From: Actinomycetospora endophytica
Lineage (GTDB): Bacteria > Actinomycetota > Actinomycetes > Mycobacteriales > Pseudonocardiaceae
Length of the DNA: 64,000 nt
Direction of reading: 5' to 3'
NCBI RefSeq assembly: GCF_021026375.1
Contig: NZ_JAJNDB010000002.1
Coordinates: forward strand, 620,001 to 684,000
The position numbers and the translations under genes were made by a program. Below are positions 20,966 through 29,920 of this stretch, piece after piece. Position 1 is the first letter of the stretch; every line of letters begins with the position of its first letter. A model generated the notes under the pieces. It was not told where the DNA came from. It ran no database searches and saw only the letters and a list, made by a program, of their open reading frames with translations.

Positions 20966-21187
20966 GTGGCACGGGACCCGGACACCATCGAGCGGGAGAT
21001 CGAACAGGCGCGCGAGGCTCTCGCGGGTGCGCTGGACGAGCTCTCGGATCGCGCGAACCCGCAGCGGCTCAGTGAGCAGGGCAAGGAGATCGCGGCCGAG
21101 AAGTGGGCCGACCCGAAGATCAAGTACGGGGTGATCGCTGCGGGCACCCTGATCGGACTCCTCCTGCTGCGCAAGCTGCTCAAGTAG
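20966..21187 (+). CDS. DUF3618 family small membrane protein
   Basis: The 73-residue protein begins RDPDTIEREIEQAREALAG, the DUF3618 amphipathic helix, and ends with one membrane segment (about 53-69) and a basic tail. Family members are found across Actinobacteria, and their function is unknown. GTG 20966 follows GGGAGG with good spacing. Confidence 0.85.
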   Translation: MARDPDTIEREIEQAREALAGALDELSDRANPQRLSEQGKEIAAEKWADPKIKYGVIAAGTLIGLLLLRKLLK

Positions 21188-21213
21188 GCACGACCGGCTG
21201 ATCCGACGGCTGT

Positions 21214-21256
21214 GGGCGGGCGCCCCGAGGTGATAGGAACCTCGGGACGCCCGCCC
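21214..21256 (+). terminator. Strong terminator after the DUF3618 gene
   Basis: Two 17-base arms (GGGCGGGCGCCCCGAGG and CCTCGGGACGCCCGCCC) pair with one mismatch around a nine-base loop. TTCGTCGT follows. Confidence 0.8.
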
Positions 21257-21291
21257 TTCGTCGTAACAGGACAGCTCGGAGGTCTCCCACC

Positions 21292-23022
21292 GTGTCGACG
21301 TCGTCGTCGCAACTCACTCCCGCGGCCCAGCGCTTCCGCGCGGCCCGCGACCTCCTCGTCGAACGCCAGACCGACTACGACGCCGCGCGTCGGGACTTCG
21401 CCTGGCCCGAGCTGGACGAGTTCAACTGGGCGCTCGAGCACTTCGACGCGATCGGCGCCGACCCGGCGTCCGCCGACCGGCCGGCGCTGTGGATCGTCGA
21501 GCAGGACGGCAGCGAGGGGAAGTTCTCGTTCGCGGAGATGACCCGGCGCTCGAACCGGGTCGCGAACTGGTTGCGCTCGCACGGGGTCCGCCGGGGCGAC
21601 CGGATCATCCTCATGCTCGCCAACCAGGTCGAGCTGTGGGACACGATCCTCGCGACGATGAAGCTCGGCGCCGTGCTCATCCCCTCGACCCCGATGCTCG
21701 GCGCGGCCGACCTGCGCGACCGCATCGACCGCGGTGCCGCCAAGCACGTCGTCGTCCGGGACGCCGACGTCGACAAGTTCGACGACGTGCCCGGTGACTA
21801 CACCCGCATCGCCGTCGGGCCCGCGACGCCGGACGGCTGGCTCGACCTCGCCGACGCGGACTCGGCCTCGGAGGACTTCGAGGTCGACGGCCCGACGAAG
21901 GCCTCCGAGACCCTGCTCCTCTACTTCACCTCGGGCACCACCGCGAAGCCCAAGCTGGTGCAGCACACTCACGTGTCCTACCCCGTCGGGCACCTGTCGA
22001 CGATGTACTGGATCGGGTTGCAGCCAGGCGACGTGCACTGCAACGTCGCCTCGCCCGGCTGGGCGAAGCACGCGTGGTCGAACGTCTTCGCGCCGTGGTG
22101 CGCCGAGGCGACGATCTTCATCTACAACTACTCCCGCTTCGACGCCGACGCGATGCTGAAGACCCTCGTCGACCACGGCGTCACCACGTTCTGCGCGCCG
22201 CCGACGGTGTGGCGGATGCTCATCCAGGCCGACCTGGGCCGCTGGCAGGTGCCGATGCGTGAGCTCGTCGGCGCCGGCGAGCCGCTGAACCCCGAGGTCA
22301 TCGAGCAGGTCCGCGATGCCTGGGGCCTGACGATCCGCGACGGGTTCGGGCAGACCGAGTCGTCGCTGCAGATCGCGAACACGCCGGGCGCGCTCGTCAA
22401 GGACGGGTCGATGGGCCGGCCCCTGCCGGGGTTCGAGATCGCGCTGGTGGATCCCGTCTCGGGTGTGGTGGGCGACGAGGGCGAGATCTGCGTGGACCTC
22501 TCTCACCGGCCGGTGGGGCTCATGGTCGGGTACGCCGACGACGACGAGCGCAACGCCGAGGTCATGCGCGGCGGCTACTACCACACCGGCGACGTCGGGT
22601 CACGGGACGCGGACGGCTACATCACCTATGTCGGGCGTTCCGACGACGTGTTCAAGGCGTCGGACTACCGCATCTCGCCGTTCGAGCTCGAGAGCGTGCT
22701 GCTCGAGCACGAGGCGGTGGCCGAGGCCGCCGTCGTGCCCTCGCCCGACCCGCTGCGCCTGGCCGTGCCGAAGGCCTACGTCGTGCTCGCCCGCGGATGG
22801 GACCCCGACGAGAAGGCCGCGCGGGCGATCCTCGAGTACGCCCGGGAGCAGCTCCCGGCCTACAAGCGCGTGCGACGCCTGGAGTTCGCCGAGCTCCCGA
22901 AGACGATCTCCGGGAAGATCCGGCGGGTCGAGCTGCGGACGCGGGAGACCGAGCTGCGGGCCGACGGCGGCGTCCCCGAGGGCGAGTTCTCCGACGACTC
23001 CCTGGGGCTGCGGTCCTCGTGA
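21292..23022 (+). CDS. AMP-binding acyl-CoA synthetase
   Basis: This 576-residue adenylate-forming ligase activates a carboxylic acid as its CoA thioester. The P-loop is YFTSGTTAKPK, the A5 motif is DGFGQTES, A7 is YYHTGDVG, and the A10 lysine is in KTISGKIRR. The long N-terminal segment and overall pattern resemble acetyl-CoA/medium-chain or benzoate-type ligases. The exact acid is not evident. It overlaps the downstream thioesterase gene by GTGA, so ligase and thioesterase are co-made and act on related acyl-CoAs. Confidence 0.88.
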   Translation: MSTSSSQLTPAAQRFRAARDLLVERQTDYDAARRDFAWPELDEFNWALEHFDAIGADPASADRPALWIVEQDGSEGKFSFAEMTRRSNRVANWLRSHGVRRGDRIILMLANQVELWDTILATMKLGAVLIPSTPMLGAADLRDRIDRGAAKHVVVRDADVDKFDDVPGDYTRIAVGPATPDGWLDLADADSASEDFEVDGPTKASETLLLYFTSGTTAKPKLVQHTHVSYPVGHLSTMYWIGLQPGDVHCNVASPGWAKHAWSNVFAPWCAEATIFIYNYSRFDADAMLKTLVDHGVTTFCAPPTVWRMLIQADLGRWQVPMRELVGAGEPLNPEVIEQVRDAWGLTIRDGFGQTESSLQIANTPGALVKDGSMGRPLPGFEIALVDPVSGVVGDEGEICVDLSHRPVGLMVGYADDDERNAEVMRGGYYHTGDVGSRDADGYITYVGRSDDVFKASDYRISPFELESVLLEHEAVAEAAVVPSPDPLRLAVPKAYVVLARGWDPDEKAARAILEYAREQLPAYKRVRRLEFAELPKTISGKIRRVELRTRETELRADGGVPEGEFSDDSLGLRSS

Positions 23023-23444
23023 GTTCCTTCGCGTTCCCGGTGGTGCCGCGGTACGCCGAGATCGACCAGCAGGGCGTGGTGTTCTTCGGGCACTACCTGA
23101 CCTGGTGCGACGAGGCGTTCACTGCGTTCCAGTCCTGGGTCGGCTACCCGTACCCGGACATGATCTCCGACGGCGTCGACATCCAGATCGTGCACGCCGA
23201 GCTCGACTACGGGGCGTCGGTGGAGTGGGGCGACGCGGTGTCGATCGTCGTCGAGAACGAGAAGGTCGGGACGACGTCGTTGCGGACGCGGTTCGCGATC
23301 CAGCGGCGGTCGTCCGAGCACGAGGCCTGGGCGGACGCGGTGATCGTGACGCTGGTGCACGTGTGCGTGGACGCGTCCTCCTTCACGAAGACGGCGGTGC
23401 CGGGGCGGTTGGCGGATGCGTTGGCGACGGCGGCGCGGGTGTGA
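23019..23444 (+). CDS. Acyl-CoA thioesterase, hotdog fold (4HBT/YbgC-like)
   Basis: The 141-residue protein has the 4HBT signature AEIDQQGVVFFGHYLTWCDEAF, with the catalytic Asp at about residue 16 and the following His/Tyr. GTG 23019 overlaps the ligase stop. It would hydrolyse an acyl- or hydroxybenzoyl-type CoA thioester. Confidence 0.87.
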   Translation: MSSFAFPVVPRYAEIDQQGVVFFGHYLTWCDEAFTAFQSWVGYPYPDMISDGVDIQIVHAELDYGASVEWGDAVSIVVENEKVGTTSLRTRFAIQRRSSEHEAWADAVIVTLVHVCVDASSFTKTAVPGRLADALATAARV

Positions 23445-23458
23445 AGGTTCGTGGTGGA

Positions 23459-23485
23459 CCGACCGAGTCACGGTGACTCGGTCGG
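23459..23485. terminator. Palindromic terminator after the thioesterase gene
   Basis: CCGACCGAGTCAC and GTGACTCGGTCGG are perfect 13-base inverted repeats around one base. The hairpin lies 15 bp after the stop codon. Confidence 0.75.
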
Positions 23486-23544
23486 CGCCTCCGTGTCTGC
23501 GCTGTCGGCCGGCTGCCGGTGTTCATGGCCATCGATGGGGCTTG

Positions 23545-23610
23545 CATGATCATCAGGCCTGAGTGGCTGCCGGTGGGGCCGCTCGGGGCCGTGGAGGCCT
23601 GGTGATCATG
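23545..23610. repeat. Inverted repeat with a 34-bp spacer
   Basis: The arms CATGATCATCAGGCCT (23545-23560) and AGGCCTGGTGATCATG (23595-23610) match at 15 of 16 positions. It lies in a 240-bp non-coding gap in front of the accessory island. It could be a REP-like or MITE-like element; no other copy was found by eye. Confidence 0.6.
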
Positions 23611-23684
23611 GTTGCGAGGGGTGGGTCGGGCGGATTCTCCGGTTCGGCCCCGTCTGGGCGGGGTTCTCGTCTACGTTGCCGTTC

Positions 23685-24170
23685 ATGAGTGCTCCGGTGC
23701 CGCCGAACGACCCCGGGTGGGGGCCGGCCGGGCAGCTCGCCGACTCCTGGGGTGTGGGTCTGCCCGGCTCACCGGGGCCGCAGGCGTCGGACCCGGCGCG
23801 GTTGACGAACGGGCAGGTGGTGCCGCGGCAGGTCGTGGAGATGCCGACCGGCGGGTCGTTCACGGTCGATCTGGAGCGCGCCCCGCAGACCCTCCGCGAC
23901 CTCACGGCCGCTCGGGACGAGCTCGCGGATATCATGCTGGAAGCCCAGCGACTCGGGAAGGTCGATCCCGGTTCCGCGGACGATGTCTCCCGAGACGCTG
24001 CGACGATGCTCGGCACCGTCGCAGATGGTGGTGACGGCTCCTTGCTCGGTGCACTGAACGCTGGGGTCCGTCGGCTCGACCTGTTGATCGACGCGATCAA
24101 GATCGAACTACGCACTTACGAGGCCTCGGAGGACCAGACTCGCCGGGGCTTCGATGCCAAGAGGGCCTAG
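23685..24170 (+). CDS. Helical accessory protein, possibly ESX/WXG-related
   Basis: The 161-residue protein has a Pro/Gly-rich first 45 residues. Then come two long predicted helices (RAPQTLRDLTAARDELADIMLEAQRLG, and the LLGALNAGVRRLDLLIDAIKIELRTYEAS region). That layout resembles small WXG100/PE-like proteins encoded beside toxin substrates, but I do not recognise the family. ATG 23685 was preferred to an upstream TTG. It overlaps the lipoprotein gene by 17 bp and opens the island leading to the RHS toxin. Confidence 0.6.
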   Translation: MSAPVPPNDPGWGPAGQLADSWGVGLPGSPGPQASDPARLTNGQVVPRQVVEMPTGGSFTVDLERAPQTLRDLTAARDELADIMLEAQRLGKVDPGSADDVSRDAATMLGTVADGGDGSLLGALNAGVRRLDLLIDAIKIELRTYEASEDQTRRGFDAKRA

Positions 24171-24726
24171 CTCGCTACTGCTGGCCGTGCTCGTGTTGAT
24201 TCTGATCGCGGCATGCGGAGGCGTGAGTCCGGCACCGCAACCGAACCCTGCTCCATTAAGCACGTCGCCTCGACTCGAAGCCCCATCCGTCGTGGCTCCG
24301 CGGGACGGATCCATGTACGTGGGAAGACCCTGCGCCGCTTTGACGTCATCGGAGCTCACTCGGCTTGGGATGAGGCCTCAGGGCCGCCAACGGACCAACA
24401 ACGGTGTCCAGGAGTGCGACTGGTCGTCCGGCGAGCTCGAAAACCTGGCCATATACGTGGATCCCGGCCGGGATCTGCTCGCTGACACCTACAGGACCTG
24501 GCGCGGGGTTCTCGTCCCGATCACGGTCGAAGGCATGCCCGCCGCGCTGCAGAAAATCGGTCGCGGTGAGTTCAATACGTGCACCGTCACGACGGGCCTC
24601 GGTCCGAAGCAAGCCATCGAGACGACATGGATCGGGAAGGGCGACCCCCGCCCCGGCAACGACGCGTGCGAGTTCGCCGAACAGGCCACCGCCCTCGTGA
24701 TCCGCAAGCTCCCACCTCAGCGCTGA
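24154..24726 (+). CDS. DUF3558-type lipoprotein
   Basis: The signal peptide ends in a lipobox IAAC, with the lipidated Cys at residue 21, so the 190-residue precursor is anchored on the outer face of the membrane. The mature part contains PCAALTSSELTRLG, an ECDW segment and a final EFAEQATALVIRKL helix, the DUF3558 pattern of paired cysteines and a C-terminal helix. Its role is unknown; such lipoproteins often neighbour secreted toxin genes in this order (my recollection). It overlaps the upstream gene and lies 82 bp before the RHS gene. Confidence 0.75.
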   Translation: MPRGPSSLLLAVLVLILIAACGGVSPAPQPNPAPLSTSPRLEAPSVVAPRDGSMYVGRPCAALTSSELTRLGMRPQGRQRTNNGVQECDWSSGELENLAIYVDPGRDLLADTYRTWRGVLVPITVEGMPAALQKIGRGEFNTCTVTTGLGPKQAIETTWIGKGDPRPGNDACEFAEQATALVIRKLPPQR

Positions 24727-24740
24727 TCTCCTCTCACGAG

Positions 24741-24765
24741 TTCTCCCAAACCGCACCCACGGCGC
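24741..24765 (+). promoter_or_regulatory. Upstream box shared with the cutinase/GH12 gene
   Basis: The 16-base core CCAAACCGCACCCACG (24746-24761) recurs exactly at 45776-45791, in both cases 48-64 bp before a start codon. A TAnnnT hexamer (TAACGT) lies at 24778-24783. The box could be a promoter or operator for exported proteins. Confidence 0.4.
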
Positions 24766-24808
24766 GGCCGGCCTCCCTAACGTCCCCGGGCGGAGGGGGT
24801 GGTGGGCG

Positions 24809-27800
24809 GTGCCGATGCCGGGGGATCCGGGTGTGGTCGAGTCGGGGGCGGATCAGCTCACGGCCATGGCCGAGGGGTTCACGAGCGCGGGCGAGGGCAT
24901 CCGCGCCGCGGGCAACTCCTGGGCGGCGGGCTGGACGGGTGGCGCGGCGCAGGCGGCATCGGCGCAGGTCGGCGAGGTGGGCGCGAAGGCGGCGGTGGGC
25001 GCGGACGTGTCGCGCGCGGTCGGACAGGCGCTCACGACGTATGCCTCCGAACTGCGCGCCGCCCAGGAGCAGTACCTCCGGGGCGAGCAGATGGTCGCGG
25101 CCGGGCAGGCGGACGTCGCGCGGTCCACGACGGCCATGCAGAACCTCCAGACCACCGAGCGGACGACACCGGCCTCCGCGCAGAAGGACGCGGCCTTCGA
25201 CGCGGCCGACGCCGCGGTCTCGGCCGCGCAGGGGAGGGTCGCCGAGGGGCAGCGCCTGATGCAGGAGGCCGTCCAACGCGAGCAGGCCGCCAACGCCGCG
25301 GCCGCAACCTCGGTCCAGGGCGCCCAGGGGCAACTCGCCGGAATGACCGCACCCGTGCCCGGAGCCGCCGGAGCGGTACCCGCCGGAGCGCCCGGGACTC
25401 CGGGACAGCCCGGCCAACCCCCGCCCGCGTTCACCGCCGCACCCGCCACCCCGCCGCCCGAGGAGGAGAGCGGGTTCTCCTGGACCGATATCGCGCACAC
25501 CGCGCTGGACGTCGCCGGGCTGGTCCCGGGCGTCGGCGAGGTCTTCGACGGGGCCAACGCCGCCTGGTACGCCTCCGAGGGCGACTACCTCAACGCCGGG
25601 CTCTCGGCCGCCGCGATGGTGCCCTTCGCCGGCTCGGCGGCCACCGGGCTGAAGGTGGGGCTCAAGGCGGGCGAGGCGGCCACCGACCTCGCCAAGGCCG
25701 GCACCCACCTCGCCCCCGAAGCCGCCGCGGCCGTGAAGACCTCCGAGGTACCCGCGTCCGGCCTGCACATCGACATGGCGCCCTCCGCGACGACCCCGCC
25801 CAGCCGGGCTCTCTCGATCGGCGAGCCCGTCGACGTCGGCACCGGGCACCTGCTGCTCCCCGCCGTCGACGTCGAACTGCCCGGCGTGCTGCCACTCGTC
25901 GTCGAACGGCTGCACCGGTCGTCGTACCGCTCGGGGCGTTTCTTCGGCCCGAGCTGGGCCTCGACGCTCGACGAGCACGTCGTCGTCACCGACACCCACG
26001 TCGTCCTCGCCCGCGCCGACGCCGTCGCGCTGCGATTCCCGCCCGACGGCGGGCCCGCGGTCGAGGACGACCGGTGGACCCTCACCCGGGACGGCGCCTC
26101 CGTCGTCGTCGACGATCTCGACGGCGAACGACGCCGGCACTTCTCCGGTCACGGCGCCCAGCGGTGGCTGACCGCCGTCGTCGACCACCAGGGGCGGCGC
26201 TATGACGTCGACCGGCTCGCCGACGGCACCCCGCTCGAGATCCGCCACCACGGCGGCTACCGCGTCACGGTGCTCACCGCGCGAGACCGGATCGTCGGGT
26301 ACGACCTCGTCGGCGCGGGCCCCGACGGCAGCGACCGTGCGCTCGTCCGGTTCGGGTACGAGGCCGGGAACCTCACGGCCGTTGTCACCTCCTCCGGGCT
26401 GCCGACCCGATTCGGGTACGACGACCGCGGCCGCATGACCGGCTGGGCCGACCGCCGCGGCACCTGGTTCCGCCACGAGTACGACGACGAGGACCGGGTC
26501 GTTCGCCAGGTCGGTTCCGGGGGCGTGCTGAGCTGCTCGTTCGACTACGACCACGACATCGTCACGCGCACCGACTCGCTCGGCGCGATCACGCGGTACG
26601 TCCACGACGACGCCGGCCGGGTCGTGCAGGTGACCGATCCGCTCGGCGGCGAACGTCGGACCGAGTACGACGATGCCGGCCGCGTCACCGCCGTCGTCGA
26701 CGAGCTCGGCCGGACCACGCGGTTCGGCCACGACCCCCGCGGCCTCCTCGACCGGGTCGAACGGCCCGACGGCTCGGTGGTCACCGTCGTGCACGACGAC
26801 GCCGGGCGACCCGTCCTCGTGCGGGACGCGGACGGTGCCGAGTGGACGCACGAGTTCGACGACGCCGGTCGGCGGGTCGCGACGACCGACCCGCTCGGCG
26901 CGATCACCCGGTACGCCCACGGCGAGCACGGGTTCCTCGTGGCCGTCACGGACGCGCTCGGCGGGGTGCGGCGGCTGGAGAACGACGCGGCCGGACTGCC
27001 GGTCGCCGTCGTCGATCGGGTCGGCGCAGTCACGCGATGGGAGCGCGACGCCCTCGGCCGGGTCGTCGCCGAGACGGATCCGACCGGACTCGTCACGCGC
27101 TACACGTGGACGCTCGAGGGCCGCCTCGCGACGGTGACCGCGCCCGATGGCGGCGTCGAGCGCCGCCTCTACGATCCGGAGGGCAACCTGGCGTCGTCGA
27201 CCGACGCCGTCGGGCAGGTCACCCGGTTCGAGCACACCCACTTCGACCTCGTCGCCGCGCGCGTCGACCCGGACGGCTCCCGGCACGAGCAGGCCTGGGA
27301 CTCCGAGATGCGGTTGGTCGGCGTCACGAACCCGCAGGGCCTGCGCTGGTCCTACGAGTACGACGCGGCGGGCCGACTCGTCGCGGAGACCGACTTCGAC
27401 GACCGTCGCACCACCTACGCCCTCGATGCCACCGGGGCCCTCCGGCGCCGGACGAACGCGCTCGGCGAGACCGTCGAGTTCGCGTACGGGCCGCTCGGGC
27501 AGGTGTCCGAGCGACGGGCGGACGGGGTGCTGACCACGTACGACCACGACGCGGCCGGTCGTCTGGTCCGCGCGACGACACCCGACGTCGACGTCGTGAT
27601 CACCCGCGACGCGTCCGGCCGGGTGCTCGGGGAGGCGACGAACGGGCGCGAGCTGATCTCCTCGTACGACGCGCTGGGACGCCGCATCGGGCGGATCACG
27701 CCGACAGGACAGCGCAGCGAGTGGGCGTACGCGGCGGACTCGACGGTGACCTCGCTGGTCGCCGGTGTCGCGATGGACTTCGACCACGACGTCGCCGGCC

Positions 27801-29173
27801 GTGAGACCCGTCGTCGAGCCGGCCGGGCCGTCGTCGAGCAGGACTGGGACGCGGGGCGGCTGGTCGAGCAGCGTCTCGAGGGCGCGTTCGACCGGCGGTT
27901 CCGGTACCGGCCGGACGGCAGTGTCGTCGGGATCGGGGCGCGGGCGTTCGACGTGGACGCCCAGGGCCGGGTGACCGCGGTCCGGGGTGGCGGGTGGTCG
28001 GAGCGCTACGCCTACGACGCCGGCGGGAACACCGTGGCGGCCTCGTGGCCCGGCGCGGACCCGGAGTTGGCCGGCGCGCGTGAGTTCTCCGGGACGACGC
28101 TGCGGCGGGCGGGACGGGCGACGTACGGGCACGACGCGGCCGGCCGGGTCGTCCGGCGGACGCGGGGGCGGCTGTCGCGACCACCGGAGTCCTGGCAGTT
28201 CCGGTGGGACGCGCTCGACCAGCTCGTCGGGGTGACGACGCCGGACGGCTCGCTTTGGCGGTACGTCTACGACGCGTTCGGGCGGCGGGTGTCCAAACAG
28301 CGGCTCGATCCTCGCGGCGGTTCGGCCGAGCAGGTGGATTTCACCTGGGACGGGGCGACGCTGGTCGAGGAGGTCCGGTACGCGGACGCCGGCGTCTCCT
28401 CGACGGCGTGGGACCACGACGCGAGCGGGCTGCGGCCGGTCTCGCAGCGCTCACGGTGGCGGGCGGCGGGGCAGGCCGAGGTCGACGAGCGGTTCTACGC
28501 GATCGTCACCGACCTCGTCGGCGCGCCGACCGAGCTGCTCGCGCCGGACGGTTCGGTGGCGGGCCAGGCGCGGCGGTCGCTGTGGGGGCGGACGTCGTGG
28601 ACCGGGGTCTCGACGCCGCTGCTCTTCCCCGGCCAGTACCTCGATACCGAGACCGGGCTCGCCCAGAACCTCCACCGCTACTACGACCCCGACACCGCCC
28701 GGTACACCTCGCTGGACCCACTGGGGCTCGCGCCCGCTCCGAACCCGGCCGCGTACGTCCACAACCCGCTCACCTGGGCGGACCCGCTCGGCCTCAACCC
28801 CTGCGCCGCGCCGCTACCGGGCTCCGGTGGTCAGAAGGCTCTCCCGCCGGGAAAGCCTCAGTGGGGAGGCTCACAGGTCTATAACAAGGGCGGTAGAATG
28901 ACCGCGATCGAGCACATCAACTATCGCCACGGGCCATATTCGTCGAGTTCTACCCCGGCGGGCAGGTTCGACGCAGGGACATCCGCGCATTCTATCAAGA
29001 GTCATGTCGACGACGCGCTGTCGAACGGGTCGAGAGTCACCGACGGCCGCGGGGGTGAAACGTTCGAGCATGATATCGGGCGCCAGATAGGGCTCGATGC
29101 CGATGGAAAGCCGACGACTAGAATCCGGGTGCATGCCAGAGATGGACAGATCAGGACAGCGTTCCCCTACTGA
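24809..29173 (+). CDS. WXG-type RHS polymorphic toxin
   Basis: The 1454-residue protein has the modular layout of a secreted polymorphic toxin. An N-terminal WXG100-like helical domain (W42-T43-G44 in SWAAGWTGG) suggests type VII export. A coiled, Ala/Gln-rich stretch and a Pro/Gly linker (180-220) follow. Next is a pre-toxin (PT-TG-like) domain at about 227-290 (LDVAGLVPGVGEVFDG, GDYLNAGLS). A DUF6531-like start (GEPVDVGTGHLLLP) is at about 337. Many YD repeats (GRVTAVVDELGR, YDAAGRLV) run to the RHS core LHRYYDPDTARYTSLDPLGL near 1285-1304. A DPLGLNP cut-off comes just before the variable tip. The last 122 residues (1333-1454) are the toxin: EHINYRHG, GTSAHSIKSHVDDAL, and a final IRVHARDGQIRTAFP strand, a pattern I associate with BECR-fold RNases. 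GC falls sharply from about 28870 on. Confidence 0.9.
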   Translation: MPMPGDPGVVESGADQLTAMAEGFTSAGEGIRAAGNSWAAGWTGGAAQAASAQVGEVGAKAAVGADVSRAVGQALTTYASELRAAQEQYLRGEQMVAAGQADVARSTTAMQNLQTTERTTPASAQKDAAFDAADAAVSAAQGRVAEGQRLMQEAVQREQAANAAAATSVQGAQGQLAGMTAPVPGAAGAVPAGAPGTPGQPGQPPPAFTAAPATPPPEEESGFSWTDIAHTALDVAGLVPGVGEVFDGANAAWYASEGDYLNAGLSAAAMVPFAGSAATGLKVGLKAGEAATDLAKAGTHLAPEAAAAVKTSEVPASGLHIDMAPSATTPPSRALSIGEPVDVGTGHLLLPAVDVELPGVLPLVVERLHRSSYRSGRFFGPSWASTLDEHVVVTDTHVVLARADAVALRFPPDGGPAVEDDRWTLTRDGASVVVDDLDGERRRHFSGHGAQRWLTAVVDHQGRRYDVDRLADGTPLEIRHHGGYRVTVLTARDRIVGYDLVGAGPDGSDRALVRFGYEAGNLTAVVTSSGLPTRFGYDDRGRMTGWADRRGTWFRHEYDDEDRVVRQVGSGGVLSCSFDYDHDIVTRTDSLGAITRYVHDDAGRVVQVTDPLGGERRTEYDDAGRVTAVVDELGRTTRFGHDPRGLLDRVERPDGSVVTVVHDDAGRPVLVRDADGAEWTHEFDDAGRRVATTDPLGAITRYAHGEHGFLVAVTDALGGVRRLENDAAGLPVAVVDRVGAVTRWERDALGRVVAETDPTGLVTRYTWTLEGRLATVTAPDGGVERRLYDPEGNLASSTDAVGQVTRFEHTHFDLVAARVDPDGSRHEQAWDSEMRLVGVTNPQGLRWSYEYDAAGRLVAETDFDDRRTTYALDATGALRRRTNALGETVEFAYGPLGQVSERRADGVLTTYDHDAAGRLVRATTPDVDVVITRDASGRVLGEATNGRELISSYDALGRRIGRITPTGQRSEWAYAADSTVTSLVAGVAMDFDHDVAGRETRRRAGRAVVEQDWDAGRLVEQRLEGAFDRRFRYRPDGSVVGIGARAFDVDAQGRVTAVRGGGWSERYAYDAGGNTVAASWPGADPELAGAREFSGTTLRRAGRATYGHDAAGRVVRRTRGRLSRPPESWQFRWDALDQLVGVTTPDGSLWRYVYDAFGRRVSKQRLDPRGGSAEQVDFTWDGATLVEEVRYADAGVSSTAWDHDASGLRPVSQRSRWRAAGQAEVDERFYAIVTDLVGAPTELLAPDGSVAGQARRSLWGRTSWTGVSTPLLFPGQYLDTETGLAQNLHRYYDPDTARYTSLDPLGLAPAPNPAAYVHNPLTWADPLGLNPCAAPLPGSGGQKALPPGKPQWGGSQVYNKGGRMTAIEHINYRHGPYSSSSTPAGRFDAGTSAHSIKSHVDDALSNGSRVTDGRGGETFEHDIGRQIGLDADGKPTTRIRVHARDGQIRTAFPY

Positions 29174-29444
29174 GCTGGCGGGGAACCATCTCGTTGCAGG
29201 CCTGCTTCGAGAAGGTGAGTTGACGCCGAACATCGCCCGGGAGGTGCTCGATGTCGTAGGTGATCCCAAGAGGCTCAGTTTTTGGGAGCGTGAACTCAAC
29301 GTATACTTTCTGAAATTCGACTTCGCGCACGGTGTCGCGTTCCTCGTGGATGATCTCGACACCTCTCCTGATGGAACGCTGGAGATGTCGATCGACGAAA
29401 TGAGCGGGCTGCTTCGCGATTACATAGCGCGCGAGGACGACTGA
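29133..29444 (+). CDS. Probable immunity protein of the RHS toxin
   Basis: The 103-residue acidic protein overlaps the last 41 bp of the toxin gene, the usual place of an immunity gene. It contains LVAGLLREGELTPNIAREVLDVVGD and a final DEMSGLLRDYIAREDD. Its composition is low-GC like the toxin tip, which suggests that the two were acquired together. The start could also be ATG 29142. I do not recognise the family; the function is assigned from position. Confidence 0.7.
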   Translation: MPEMDRSGQRSPTELAGNHLVAGLLREGELTPNIAREVLDVVGDPKRLSFWERELNVYFLKFDFAHGVAFLVDDLDTSPDGTLEMSIDEMSGLLRDYIAREDD

Positions 29445-29490
29445 GTCGACGAGTCGGTGCGCATATGTGCTCGTTCGAGGGAGGTGTGGG

Positions 29491-29832
29491 ATGATCCACA
29501 AAATCGGCACCTGGGTGCGCAATTCTGCCTCCGGAGCGATCACCGACGCGTCGTTCGACGGGTTCAGCATGTCCATCATCGCGGGCAACTGGGGGTTCAG
29601 TACGACCATTCCCTGGCGCATCGTGTCCGACGGAGACCTCATCGCAGCATCAGCAGACCTGGAGCCCGCCCAAGAGGCATTGAAGGCGATCTTGGGCACC
29701 ACACTCGCTGATGTCGTCCCGATGGGTCGACTCATGCTCGGCGACCCAGCGCTCGTGCCGTCGAGCGGTTCGGCCATCGAGGTCTTCTCGGATACCCAGA
29801 TCGACCCGTGGGCCTTGAGCACGCCGACATGA
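29491..29832 (+). CDS. Orphan immunity-like small protein
   Basis: The 113-residue protein follows the immunity gene by 46 bp, with the same low GC. It has a beta-rich look (SFDGFSMSIIAGNWGFS, IPWRIVSDGDLIAAS) and ends in IEVFSDTQIDPWALS. Strings of orphan immunity genes after an RHS tip are common, and this would fit, but the sequence does not prove it. Confidence 0.6.
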   Translation: MIHKIGTWVRNSASGAITDASFDGFSMSIIAGNWGFSTTIPWRIVSDGDLIAASADLEPAQEALKAILGTTLADVVPMGRLMLGDPALVPSSGSAIEVFSDTQIDPWALSTPT

Positions 29833-29920
29833 TCTACGTCGGCACGCCGGGCGATCCCCGGGCCAACCGTTGATCCGGGTCTGAGCAGGTCACTCGCTCG
29901 TCGAATCTGATGAGCTGCCC

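Noticed and set aside
24734-28417. A 1227-codon open frame on the minus strand across the RHS gene
   Set aside because: It is the antisense shadow of the high-GC RHS frame. Its translation is Arg/Val/Gly-rich without domains, whereas the plus strand has clear YD repeats and RHS core.
23685-29832. A complete type VII secretion locus or prophage around the RHS toxin
   Set aside because: No EccC/EccD/mycosin, integrase, terminase or att repeats were seen. Only the substrate-type genes are present.
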